Source: Chloroflexota bacterium (GTDB lineage Bacteria; Chloroflexota; Anaerolineae; Aggregatilineales; Phototrophicaceae). From it: a DNA stretch of 64,000 nt. Of this stretch, positions 1-8,431 are shown piece after piece. How positions within the stretch are numbered: position 1 is the first letter of the stretch; each line of letters begins with the position of its first letter. The position numbers and the translations under genes were made by a program. Location: the NCBI GenBank assembly GCA_026707225.1, contig JAPOXG010000001.1, forward strand, positions 1-64,000, given 5' to 3'. Under the pieces are notes generated by a model. That model was not told the DNA's origin. It did no database searches and was given only the letters and a program-made list of their open reading frames with translations.

Positions 1-122
1 TGGTCAATTTGCTGGAGGATACCATCAATATCGAGCGCGAAACGCCGCGACTGGCACGGCGATTGCAAGCTTTGGTCCCCGGCAAGAAAAAACGCGAGCC
101 GATCGTCGAGTCCTTCGATTAG
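1..122 (+). CDS. C-terminal end of an unidentified protein (partial)
   Basis: The window opens inside a plus-strand reading frame that runs from base 3 and stops at TAG 120-122. About 39 residues are visible. They form a helical-looking, charged stretch with a basic GKKKR patch followed by an acidic end (VESFD). No motif identifies a family. The next gene lies on the opposite strand only five bases away, so the two genes are convergent. Function cannot be assigned from this tail. Confidence 0.5.
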   Translation, partial: VNLLEDTINIERETPRLARRLQALVPGKKKREPIVESFD

Positions 123-126
123 GCGC

Positions 127-510
127 TTATTCGTCCGAGTAGAAGCCCACCTTGTTGCCCTCGGTATCGCGTACCCAGCCGACGAAGCCGCCGCCGGCAT
201 TCTCGCCCAGCGCGGTCTTCCCCAGCAGCACTTCGCCCCCGGCGCCCGGCACGCGCGCCAGAGCGGCGTCCAAGTCTCCCGTGATCGTGAAGTACACCAT
301 GGTGCCTTCGGTCGAGGGCGTATATCCGTATTGGGGATTGTGGACCAGGCAGCCGCCAACCTGCCCGTCATGCGGGAAAACGCCGAGCATGCTCCCCATC
401 GTCTCGCGCTGGTCGTTGATAAAGAGCTGTGTGCCGATCACTGTTTCGTAAAACTGGCGAGCGCGCTCGAAATCAGCCACGGGAACCTCGAACCAATTGA
501 TTACGGACAT
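127..510 (-). CDS. VOC-family (glyoxalase/bleomycin-resistance-like) protein
   Basis: A 127-residue single-domain vicinal-oxygen-chelate protein. It shows the two beta-alpha-beta-beta-beta halves of the fold: WFEVPVADFERARQFYE at the N-terminus and VRDTEGNKVGFYSD at the C-terminus. Closest in style to the small uncharacterised VOC proteins annotated as glyoxalase-like; substrate unknown. The ATG at 508-510 is chosen because GAGGAGAATGAT just upstream is a strong ribosome-binding site. A 13-residue longer frame exists but has no such site. It is probably a soluble cytosolic dimer, which is a family property rather than something seen here. Confidence 0.8.
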   Translation of the reverse strand: MSVINWFEVPVADFERARQFYETVIGTQLFINDQRETMGSMLGVFPHDGQVGGCLVHNPQYGYTPSTEGTMVYFTITGDLDAALARVPGAGGEVLLGKTALGENAGGGFVGWVRDTEGNKVGFYSDE

Positions 511-627
511 ATCATTCTCCTCAAGGTTGCAATGCCAAAGCCATATCATAGTCGCAAACGCGGCGCCGATAAACGGAATGTCAGCTAATTCAATTTCGGA
601 TGATTCGCGGGGCGGATAGGCTCGGCG

Positions 628-1608
628 CTAGCGCTGGCTTTGCAGTTGGCTTTCCTCTGCTTCGGTCGCCTTCAACTCGGCGAGACGGCCCTCAGCTTTT
701 CCCGACAATCGTTGACGCGTCATCCGTTCAACGCGGTCGCGGCTCTCATCGGCGTCGATCTCTTCAACGGCGCTCAGGTAGTCATCATTGAGCTGCTGGC
801 TGTAAAACTGGACTTCGTCCATGGCGTCGATGGTGTCTTGCAATTTGTCGATCTCGTCTTTGATTTCGATGCTGAGGCGCTGGCCGCGGGTGCTGCCGGT
901 GTCTTTTGTGCCGAGCAGCGACATCTGGGCGTAAACCGTGCCCAAAGCCGACAAAGTGCTTTCCAGGTGAATTTCAGCGCGCTTGATGGTGCGGGCGCTC
1001 GCTTCCAGGCTCACCAACTGTTTCTGCAGCAATTCCAACTGCAAGAGGCGGTCGCGGCGGGTCTGCTCATTCTTGTCATTCTTGATCAGGTTTTTGACTT
1101 TGGCGATCTTGCGCGGCACCTGCTGCAGGTCGCGGGCGGCCAGGTCGTTGTCCTCAAAGTAATCGATGCGATTCGCCAGATTGTACATGTGGGCGATCCA
1201 GTCATTGATATCGCTGATGAGGGTGCGTTTGCGCGTTCGCATAGCGCCGCGCGCGGCATCCGCCAGCTTGAGCATATTGCGGCGATACTCGAAGGCATCG
1301 CGCAGCCGCTCGCGCGAGACTCGGTTGCGGATGTTTCTCAGGTCGTACTCGCGTTCGAAGTCCTCCGCCAGAGCTTGTTCGGTCGCTTCCGGATCAGCCA
1401 GTGTGGAAGCGACCAGCACCGTCTCGGCTAAACCGCCCAGAACTAGCCAGAACCAAGGCTGCCACTCGATAAAGGGCAGGCTGACATTGCCGACGAACAG
1501 AAACAGAATGAGCGTCACCATGAGCGTGACGAGCGTTTCCCAACGCAGCAGGGCGTTCGCCAGAAGCGTGCCAAAGACCTTCTGCCGCGCTTCGCTGTTC
1601 ACTGTCAT
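628..1608 (-). CDS. Membrane-anchored coiled-coil protein beside pspA
   Basis: A 326-residue protein with two hydrophobic segments near the N-terminus (about residues 23-45 and 50-68). A long charged helical region rich in Arg, Glu and Leu follows and looks like extended coiled coil to the end. No catalytic motif or known domain is recognised. It lies 126 bp downstream of the pspA homologue on the same strand, so co-expression is plausible. The suggestion that it anchors or partners PspA at the membrane is inference from position and architecture only. A moderate ribosome-binding site (AAAGGA) precedes the ATG. Confidence 0.6.
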   Translation of the reverse strand: MTVNSEARQKVFGTLLANALLRWETLVTLMVTLILFLFVGNVSLPFIEWQPWFWLVLGGLAETVLVASTLADPEATEQALAEDFEREYDLRNIRNRVSRERLRDAFEYRRNMLKLADAARGAMRTRKRTLISDINDWIAHMYNLANRIDYFEDNDLAARDLQQVPRKIAKVKNLIKNDKNEQTRRDRLLQLELLQKQLVSLEASARTIKRAEIHLESTLSALGTVYAQMSLLGTKDTGSTRGQRLSIEIKDEIDKLQDTIDAMDEVQFYSQQLNDDYLSAVEEIDADESRDRVERMTRQRLSGKAEGRLAELKATEAEESQLQSQR

Positions 1609-1734
1609 GTTTGTGCTGATCCTTTAGGCCGACTTGGGAATAGGCGTGGATTCACGGATGCGATCCACTGCGCGCTTCTGTTACATGGCGGGTCCGCAGC
1701 CGCTGACGCCATCGCGAGCTTCGATCGAAGTGGC

Positions 1735-2415
1735 TTAGTCGGCGCCTAATAAGCGCTGTCGGCGCTCCTCCAATTGCAGCTCGACCTGGCCGATCCCCAC
1801 CGTATCCTCAATCTGGTCGGACAGTTTGCGGCTGGCCAGCTCGGCGCGGGCGTCCTCCTGGTCAATCTGCGAATAGATGGAATCCAGCAAGCTGTCGATC
1901 TCCTGGTCGCCGGAAGTATCAAGCTTGTCCATGCTCTTCAGGGTCTTGGTCATCACCTTCTTGGTTTCCGCCAATTCGAGCAGCGAGCGCATCTTCTCGC
2001 GCTCTTGCTTGATTGTGGTCAAGCGGCCCTCCAGCTTCAGGCGCATATTCAGCATGCCTTGGTACTGCTCTTCCTGCGACTGCCACTGCTCGAAATATTC
2101 CTGCGCCAGTTCTTGTTTGGTGTTGAGCTCCGCTTGCGCCGCCGCCGCCAGATCATCCTTGCCGCGCAGAATCAGCGTGTCGATATCTCGGTCCAGCTTG
2201 TCCGACTGATTGGAGAATTCTTCATATTTGCGCTTCAGGGTGCGCACCGAACCGCCGACAGTCGCCGCGGAATCTTCAAGCGCTTCCAAATTGCGCTCGA
2301 CTTGCCGGATGTATTCATCCATGACCTTCAGCGAATTGGTCTCCAACGCACGGTCAATCATGCCGTGCAGGTTGGCACTAAAGAGCGTTTGGACCTTCTG
2401 TAAAATAGATGGCAT
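1735..2415 (-). CDS. pspA: PspA/IM30 family phage-shock protein
   Basis: A 226-residue, almost entirely helical protein of the PspA/Vipp1 (IM30) family. It has the usual N-terminal amphipathic helix (MPSILQKVQTLFSANLH) and the early DEYIRQVERNLEALED segment. A long coiled-coil hairpin then runs to about residue 200. Family members bind stressed membranes and oligomerise as ESCRT-III-like assemblies. No PspF, PspB or PspC is adjacent; the only neighbour in the same direction is the membrane coiled-coil protein downstream, so regulation probably differs from the proteobacterial psp system. Confidence 0.88.
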   Translation of the reverse strand: MPSILQKVQTLFSANLHGMIDRALETNSLKVMDEYIRQVERNLEALEDSAATVGGSVRTLKRKYEEFSNQSDKLDRDIDTLILRGKDDLAAAAQAELNTKQELAQEYFEQWQSQEEQYQGMLNMRLKLEGRLTTIKQEREKMRSLLELAETKKVMTKTLKSMDKLDTSGDQEIDSLLDSIYSQIDQEDARAELASRKLSDQIEDTVGIGQVELQLEERRQRLLGAD

Positions 2416-2559
2416 GTTCGGATTATCCCTTAATTGAGCTTGACTAGGCGCGCCGCGGGTTGCCGCCAGTATAGCATAGGTCAGAACGGAATTTCAAAAG
2501 GCGGCTTCTCTCGCATATCTTTGTTTACGAAGGATTTACAAGCGGGTTGCGCCGCCCGC

Positions 2560-3585
2560 TTAAGCCAGGCCCGTCGCCCGCTTGATCGCCAATAGATCCG
2601 AGAGGATGGCGTAACCGGTCTCCAGTTTGCCGGCGCCGGCGCCGATCAAGGTGATATGGCCCATGAGATCCGTTTCCAGCGTGATCGCGTTGGTTGAGCC
2701 GCCGACGTTGGCCAAGGGGTCGTCGAGGGGCAGGCGGGTCGCCTTCACCGAGCCGCCGGCCGGTGTCGCGCTGGCGATCAACTTGTAACGTTGCCCAGCC
2801 GCTTTGGCGTCAGCGATGTCGGCGGCGCTGATCGCGGTGATGCCGCTGACGTCCAGGTCAGCCATTGCATGGCCGCTCGCGAATAGAGCGTTGCCGAGAA
2901 TCAGAAGTTTGCCGGCGGCGTCCCAGCCCTCGACATCGCCAGTTGGGTCGGTCTCGGCGTATCCAAGTTCCTGCGCTTGCGCCAGCGCTTCATCGTAAGA
3001 CTTGCCCGTTTCCATTTGCGACAGGATGTAATTGGTCGTGCCGTTGAGGATGCCGCGGGCCGAGTGAATCTCGCAGCCGGCGAGCGCGGCTTCCGCCAGA
3101 TGCATCGTCGGCGTGCCAGCCATGACGGTGGCTTCGTAACGCAGCTGCAAGCCCTTTTCACGCGCCTTCGCTTGGAGATTGGCATAGTCTAGGGCGACCG
3201 GCCCCTTGTTGGCGAGCGTCAGGTGCATGCCCGCGTCGAGCGCCAGATGGCAATACTCGAGCGCTGGCTGAGCCGTTTCCAGATTGCTCGGGCTGGCTTC
3301 AACCAGGGCATCGGCTTCGCGCGCCTCGATCATGTCGCTCGCGGTTAGGCCCCGCCGCAAGCCCGGCTGCGTGGGATAGTTGTCGAAGCTGCCGCTCTCC
3401 GCCGCCTGCAATAGCGACGCTGGATCCAGCCCAGATGATTGATAAAGCGAGCCCTTGCTGGCGGTCACGACGCCGATGATCTGCGCCGCGAAGTTGTGTT
3501 TGCGCCGCAATTCGGACCCCCTGTCGCGCAGGATTTCGGCGAAGCCCTGACCGACAACGCCGAATCCTATCAGGATGAGCTTCAT
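2560..3585 (-). CDS. hom: Homoserine dehydrogenase
   Basis: Catalyses NAD(P)H-dependent reduction of aspartate semialdehyde to homoserine in threonine/methionine synthesis. The 341-residue protein has the Rossmann start ILIGFGVVGQGFAEIL, the catalytic lysine region LANKGPVALDY, and the diagnostic LNGTTNYILSQM and GYAETDPTGDVEGWDAAGK segments. It ends after the catalytic domain, so it lacks the C-terminal ACT regulatory domain of longer Hom proteins and may be insensitive to threonine. The ATG at 3583-3585 is preferred (GGAAG five bases upstream) over an in-frame TTG four codons earlier. It appears monocistronic. Confidence 0.92.
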   Translation of the reverse strand: MKLILIGFGVVGQGFAEILRDRGSELRRKHNFAAQIIGVVTASKGSLYQSSGLDPASLLQAAESGSFDNYPTQPGLRRGLTASDMIEAREADALVEASPSNLETAQPALEYCHLALDAGMHLTLANKGPVALDYANLQAKAREKGLQLRYEATVMAGTPTMHLAEAALAGCEIHSARGILNGTTNYILSQMETGKSYDEALAQAQELGYAETDPTGDVEGWDAAGKLLILGNALFASGHAMADLDVSGITAISAADIADAKAAGQRYKLIASATPAGGSVKATRLPLDDPLANVGGSTNAITLETDLMGHITLIGAGAGKLETGYAILSDLLAIKRATGLA

Positions 3586-3682
3586 AATTGCTTCCAATTC
3601 TCATTCGGCTGATAAGGTCCCGTATGATACATCGGCCGCCGCCAGCGACAACAGACTCGTTCTGTTCGATGACGGCGCCCCC

Positions 3683-4183
3683 TTATTGACTGTGGGTCGA
3701 ACTGGGTGAGCTAGCCGCCTGGCAGAGCCCTTCGACGGCGGCCAGCGCCTTGTCGACGCTCTCTTGGGGACGAACGCCGATTTGCTGATCAAGCAGCGTG
3801 CCATGCTCGTCGATCACCCAATAGGAGCGCGTCGCCGAGATGGGCAGTTTGATGACGAAGAGCTTGAAGCCCCAGGCGCCCCAAGCTTCCAGCATCTTGT
3901 GATCGGGGTCCGAGAGCAGATCGTATTGCAAGTTATGGCGGCGTTTCCAGCTGGAGAGCGCCTCGACGCTGTCTGAACTTACGCCGAGCACGACGGCCTG
4001 ATGCGATGCGATCTGGGGAAAGACATCGCGGAAGGAACAAGCTTGATTATTGCAGCCCATGGTATTGGCTTTGGGGAAGGCGAAAATGATCACGCGCCGG
4101 CCGCGATAGTCGCTGAGTTTAACGGTTTTCCCGTCTTGATTTTGCAATTCAAAGTCAGGCGCCGCTTGTCCGATGGTCGGCAT
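3683..4183 (-). CDS. bcp: Bcp/PrxQ-type peroxiredoxin
   Basis: A 166-residue thiol peroxidase of the AhpC/TSA superfamily. The active-site segment FPKANTMGCNNQACSFRD places the peroxidatic cysteine at C44 and the resolving cysteine at C49, the five-residue spacing typical of atypical two-Cys Bcp/PrxQ enzymes. It reduces hydrogen peroxide and organic hydroperoxides using thioredoxin. A close paralogue lies about 6 kb away (10027-10488). This copy carries a slightly longer C-terminal tail ending in a Ser-rich stretch. It is soluble, with no signal peptide. Confidence 0.9.
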   Translation of the reverse strand: MPTIGQAAPDFELQNQDGKTVKLSDYRGRRVIIFAFPKANTMGCNNQACSFRDVFPQIASHQAVVLGVSSDSVEALSSWKRRHNLQYDLLSDPDHKMLEAWGAWGFKLFVIKLPISATRSYWVIDEHGTLLDQQIGVRPQESVDKALAAVEGLCQAASSPSSTHSQ

Positions 4184-4277
4184 TGCAAAGGCTCCACGCG
4201 CTAATGCTGAATATGCCTTCAGTGTAACACATGGCCAGGCAAGCCGCGGATGACGTCAATCGGACGCACAAGCCGCC

Positions 4278-6317
4278 TCAATGACGAACCATGCCATGTT
4301 CGGCGTCTTCTTCGCGGGCGACGAGTTGGCCGGCGGCGATGTCAACGCGGCTGAGCAGGTAGCCGCCCAGCAGGAAGAGCAGAATCAAGCTGAGAATGGC
4401 CGGTCGGCTGCTGCCCAGGGCGATGCCGGCGAAGGCGAAGATCAGCGGGCCGGCGATCGAGGCGAACTTCTCCATGATGCTGTAAAAGCCGAAGAACTCG
4501 CCGCTCTTGGCTGTCGGGCACAAGCTGGCATAGAGGCTGCGGCTTAATGCCTGGCTGCCGCCCTGCACCATGGCCACCATCAAGGCGAGCATCCAGAATT
4601 CCACCGTCGCGTCGAGCACGAATCCCCAGCAGGCGACGAGGCTGTAGACAAATAAGGACAGCAGAATGCTGCGGCGCGTATCCAGCCAATTTGCCAGGCT
4701 GACGAATCGCGAACGCAGCAGCCGCGCGAGGACAAGCGCCGCCAGCTCAAAAGCCAGGATGATCAGCGCGATGGTTGGCAGGCTGCTTTTGCGGGCCGGC
4801 GGCAGCACCTCGATTTGCAAAAGGGCGATGACATTGCCGGGCGCGCCATTCGCCACGCCGGAGACGTTGACGATATCGAGCCGGCGCAGACCGGCTTCGG
4901 CGATGGCGATCGTCTCGGTTTCACCGTAGCGAATGGTCTCGCCATAGGTGTCAATCGTCATTGGCTCGCCGTCTTCGGTTGTCAGCGTCGCGCCATCCAG
5001 GATGAAGCCGATCAAACCGCCATCCGGCGAGCTGCGATAAGTGAGCGCCAATTGCTGGCCGTTAAAGGCGAAAGACTGGGCGCTGTAGCCCGCGTCCGTT
5101 TCATAATAGACGCTATCGTCAGGTCGGCCGGTGAGAAGGGCGGTGAGATTTCCCATAAGACCGTCGCCGACGAGCTGATCGCCGGAGACGACGATTTCCC
5201 TCCAATCGCCAATTGGCGTTAACGCGCCCGTGCCCACTTTGTAGACACCCTCGCCGACAAACTCGCCTTCAGTCTGGTAGGGCGCGGGCGGCGCGCCGCT
5301 GATATCGGCTGGCAGGGCATTCGCCAGGCTGATGCCCAGGATGGGCAGGGCAATGGCGTTGATCAAAATAAAAGCCAGGTAAAAGGGGACGCGTTCATCA
5401 TTGCGCGCGGGCAGGCGGCCGAAAATAATGGCGAAGGGGATGCCGGCAAATTGCACCATCAGTATTGCCAGCACCAACTCTTCCAAGCCGAAGCCAAGCT
5501 CGGCGCCATAGATAGCCGCTACCGCGATGATCGTGCCGATAGCATCGTTGTAAATCAGAAAGGCAACCAGGAATTTGAACAATTCGCGGTATCTCTTGAT
5601 ATTCTTGAAGGTCGCCCAGAGCCGCCTGATGCTGACGCCGAGCACGGTTTCACCGCGCTTGAGCGTTGCGGTCACGGATGGCGGCTCCGGGACTCGGCGC
5701 AGAATTGGCAGCGAGAAGACGAGCCACCAAATGGCGACGCTCAGAAAGGAGAGGCGAATGCCGGCGTGCTCGAAGACGCTATCCGGGATGAAGAGGAACA
5801 TCGCCACATTGATCGCCAGCAGGATGCCGCCGCCCAGATAACCCAGCGCATAGCCACGCGACGAAACCCAGTCGCGGTCTTCTTTGCGGGCGACATGGGG
5901 CAGCAAGGCATCGTAAAAGACAATCGAGCCGCCGAAGCCAATCCGCCCGAGCAAGAAGCAGAGTGAGGCCAGCAGCCAATCGCCTGTGCTGACCAGAACC
6001 AGCAAGCCGGCGCCCAGGACGCCGCCGCCGATGAAGATCGCCAGAAAACGTTTCTTGCTGCGCATGACATCAGAGACGGCGCCGAGGATGGGCGACAGGA
6101 TGGCCAAGACAAAAAGCGAGAAGCTGAGCGTCAACGACCAATAGGCGGTGGCTGTCGCCTCGCTTGGCAGCGTACTGCCCGCGACCGTGCTGTAATAGAT
6201 CGGCAGCAGGCTGGCGAGGATGGTTGTCGCGAAAGCTGAATTCGCCCAGTCGTACATTGCCCAGGCGTTGATACGTCGCTTGTAGCGTGTTTCTTCTGCG
6301 CTTTGAGAATCGGCCAT
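4278..6317 (-). CDS. UMF1-family MFS transporter with large extracytoplasmic insert
   Basis: A 679-residue permease. The N-terminal signature NAWAMYDWANSAFATTI is characteristic of the UMF1/Atg22-like branch of the major facilitator superfamily. The usual length is about 420-480 residues. The extra length is a single block of roughly 175 residues (about 337-512), polar and beta-rich, placed between two hydrophobic segments and therefore probably on the outside of the membrane. Hydrophobic helices resume at about 514 and run to the end. Substrate is unknown; family members are linked to amino-acid or peptide efflux. The insert is the odd feature and could bind a ligand. Confidence 0.78.
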   Translation of the reverse strand: MADSQSAEETRYKRRINAWAMYDWANSAFATTILASLLPIYYSTVAGSTLPSEATATAYWSLTLSFSLFVLAILSPILGAVSDVMRSKKRFLAIFIGGGVLGAGLLVLVSTGDWLLASLCFLLGRIGFGGSIVFYDALLPHVARKEDRDWVSSRGYALGYLGGGILLAINVAMFLFIPDSVFEHAGIRLSFLSVAIWWLVFSLPILRRVPEPPSVTATLKRGETVLGVSIRRLWATFKNIKRYRELFKFLVAFLIYNDAIGTIIAVAAIYGAELGFGLEELVLAILMVQFAGIPFAIIFGRLPARNDERVPFYLAFILINAIALPILGISLANALPADISGAPPAPYQTEGEFVGEGVYKVGTGALTPIGDWREIVVSGDQLVGDGLMGNLTALLTGRPDDSVYYETDAGYSAQSFAFNGQQLALTYRSSPDGGLIGFILDGATLTTEDGEPMTIDTYGETIRYGETETIAIAEAGLRRLDIVNVSGVANGAPGNVIALLQIEVLPPARKSSLPTIALIILAFELAALVLARLLRSRFVSLANWLDTRRSILLSLFVYSLVACWGFVLDATVEFWMLALMVAMVQGGSQALSRSLYASLCPTAKSGEFFGFYSIMEKFASIAGPLIFAFAGIALGSSRPAILSLILLFLLGGYLLSRVDIAAGQLVAREEDAEHGMVRH

Positions 6318-6532
6318 CGTTTGCTGCCTTCCTCCGGGTTGACCGATTGCAAGGTAAGATACATCGAAACGGACGGCGCGTCACCTAAATTGCCCGCTGC
6401 CCGTGGATTCGGCGCTATTGATCGCAAATTGAATGGGAACCGGCGACAATGTATACTGATTCGCCGATTCGCGGACGCTCACCATCAGCGCGATGAGCGC
6501 CGGCGGCGAAAACTATGCTTCCAGGAAAACGT

Positions 6533-8395
6533 ATGCGGATAGCCGAGAGCGGCCGAATTTGGAAATTCTTTGATCCTGTCCTGTTGCTGGTCATCGCCTT
6601 GTCGCTCTTCGCGGCGAGGCCGCTGCTGGATGGCAATGGTGTGTACCGCGGGCACGATACGGGGCATCATCTCTTTCGCATAGCCTTGATGCAGCGCAGT
6701 TGGGCGCAGGGCGAGTATTTTCCGTCGTGGGCGGAGGACACATATTGGGGTTATGGCTCGCCTCTCTTCCACTTTTATAGCAGCTTGACTTACCACATCA
6801 CGAGCGGCATGCAGTTCGTCTTCAACCTAAACAGCATACAGGCTGCGCGCTGGCTGCTGCTGCTATGTTACCTAATGTGCGGCGTGGGCATGTATCAGTT
6901 TTGTAAGCGGCGCAGCGGCCGACTCGGCGCGCTGATTGCGGGGCTGATTTACGTCAATAGTCCCTATCTGTTTCATGTAAATGCCCAATTGCGCGGCGCC
7001 TACCCAGAGTTCTTCGCCTTGTCGCTCTTTCCTGTTTTGCTATGGCGGTTGGACGCCCTGAGAGACGCGCCCAACTCGCGCAACTTTTTGTTGGTCCTGC
7101 TGTTGGTGGTCGCGCTAATCAATATGCACAATCTCAGCGCCGTGCTGATGACCGGGATCGCAATCGCCTGGCTGGCTTTCGAGGCGGTAATCCAAAGCCT
7201 GAATCGGGAAGCCAACCAGCTGGATGGCCGGGGCGAAGTGTGGGCGGCGCTGGCTCTTTTTATCGGGATAATGGCTGCGGCCAGCTTCTGGTTGCCCGCG
7301 TTTTGGGAAAGGGATACCGTCACACTGGGGCAATTTCTGTATGAAATCAAAAGCGATCACTGGCGGTCCGTCGGCGAACTGTTCAAGGTCGCGGCTCAAT
7401 TCTACAGCTTTGAGCGCCCGACCTTTTTCGAAAACCTGCGCATCGGCATCGCGCAGTGGACATTCGCCCTGGCTGGTGTCGGCGGCGCCCTGGCTCTATA
7501 CGTTCGCGGATATCGGACGCGTCATCCGCAAGCTTACCTAGGGGCGGTCTTTTTCGTCGGGCTGTCCTTCTCGCTCATTTTCATGATGACTCCCCAGTCG
7601 CAGTTCATCTGGGATGCTGCGTCCGCTCTGCGATACTTGCAGTTCCCCTGGCGGCTTCTCGGGCCGGTCACAGTCTGCATGGCCTACCTTGCGAGTTTGA
7701 ATGGACTCGTGCTGAGCCGCCTGCCGCGCGACCTAGGGCTGGCTGCCATTGCGCTGGCGATCACTGTCCCGATCGTTTGCGGATTAGCCATCGCGCGTAC
7801 ACAGATTTGGAACTACGAGAACGCAGATGTCTCAGCCATGGCGTTGACGACCAATCGTTATCCGGGCGCGACCGACCGCGCTGAGTTCTTCCCATCCACC
7901 GCGAGCAAAGATGTGGACCGGAGTCGCCTGTTAGAAGGCTATACGTCCGGCTACCCGGTCGACAAATTCGATCATGGTCTTCTCCCGCCCGGATCCCAGG
8001 CGACGCTGCTGCAATCCGCGCCGCAGTTCCATACCTGGCGCATCAGCTCACCGACGCCCTTTTATGCGGAGGTCTTGACTTTCTGGTGGCCAGGTTGGAC
8101 GGCGAGTGTTGATGGCCGTGAGGTACCGGTCACGCCATCCAATCCTTTCGGCATGATAAGCGCGTCCCTCCCCGCCGGCGACTATACCTTGCGCGTTTAC
8201 CTAGGGTCGACGCCGGCGCGTGATCTTGGCGCGCTGATCTCCGCGCTGGCGCTCATCGCTGGCTTGGCGCTTGCCTGGCGTCTTCATCGACTGCGCGCCG
8301 CGCCGCGCCCCTACGCCACGGTTCCGCCATTGACGACTGCCGAGTTGCGCGGGCTCTTGCTTGCCGGCGCCACCATTGTTGCCTGCTTCCTCTAG
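6533..8395 (+). CDS. Polytopic membrane protein, PTPS-related/YfhO-like glycosyltransferase type
   Basis: A 620-residue multi-spanning protein with about ten hydrophobic segments. An early extracytoplasmic loop (YRGHDTGHHLFRIALMQRSW, then PSWAEDTYWGYGSPLFHFYS) resembles the Asp/His-containing first loop of GT-C-type enzymes and of the 6-pyruvoyl-tetrahydropterin-synthase-related membrane family. A beta-rich C-terminal part (WPGWTASVDGREVPV) is like that of YfhO-type proteins, which act in lipid-linked sugar transfer. Activity here is inferred. The ATG at 6533 is preferred (AGGA six bases upstream) over one six codons earlier. Convergent with the next gene. Confidence 0.65.
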   Translation: MRIAESGRIWKFFDPVLLLVIALSLFAARPLLDGNGVYRGHDTGHHLFRIALMQRSWAQGEYFPSWAEDTYWGYGSPLFHFYSSLTYHITSGMQFVFNLNSIQAARWLLLLCYLMCGVGMYQFCKRRSGRLGALIAGLIYVNSPYLFHVNAQLRGAYPEFFALSLFPVLLWRLDALRDAPNSRNFLLVLLLVVALINMHNLSAVLMTGIAIAWLAFEAVIQSLNREANQLDGRGEVWAALALFIGIMAAASFWLPAFWERDTVTLGQFLYEIKSDHWRSVGELFKVAAQFYSFERPTFFENLRIGIAQWTFALAGVGGALALYVRGYRTRHPQAYLGAVFFVGLSFSLIFMMTPQSQFIWDAASALRYLQFPWRLLGPVTVCMAYLASLNGLVLSRLPRDLGLAAIALAITVPIVCGLAIARTQIWNYENADVSAMALTTNRYPGATDRAEFFPSTASKDVDRSRLLEGYTSGYPVDKFDHGLLPPGSQATLLQSAPQFHTWRISSPTPFYAEVLTFWWPGWTASVDGREVPVTPSNPFGMISASLPAGDYTLRVYLGSTPARDLGALISALALIAGLALAWRLHRLRAAPRPYATVPPLTTAELRGLLLAGATIVACFL

Positions 8396-8431
8396 CTTGC
8401 CCAAGTCCGGCGATTCCACTCGCTGCATGCC

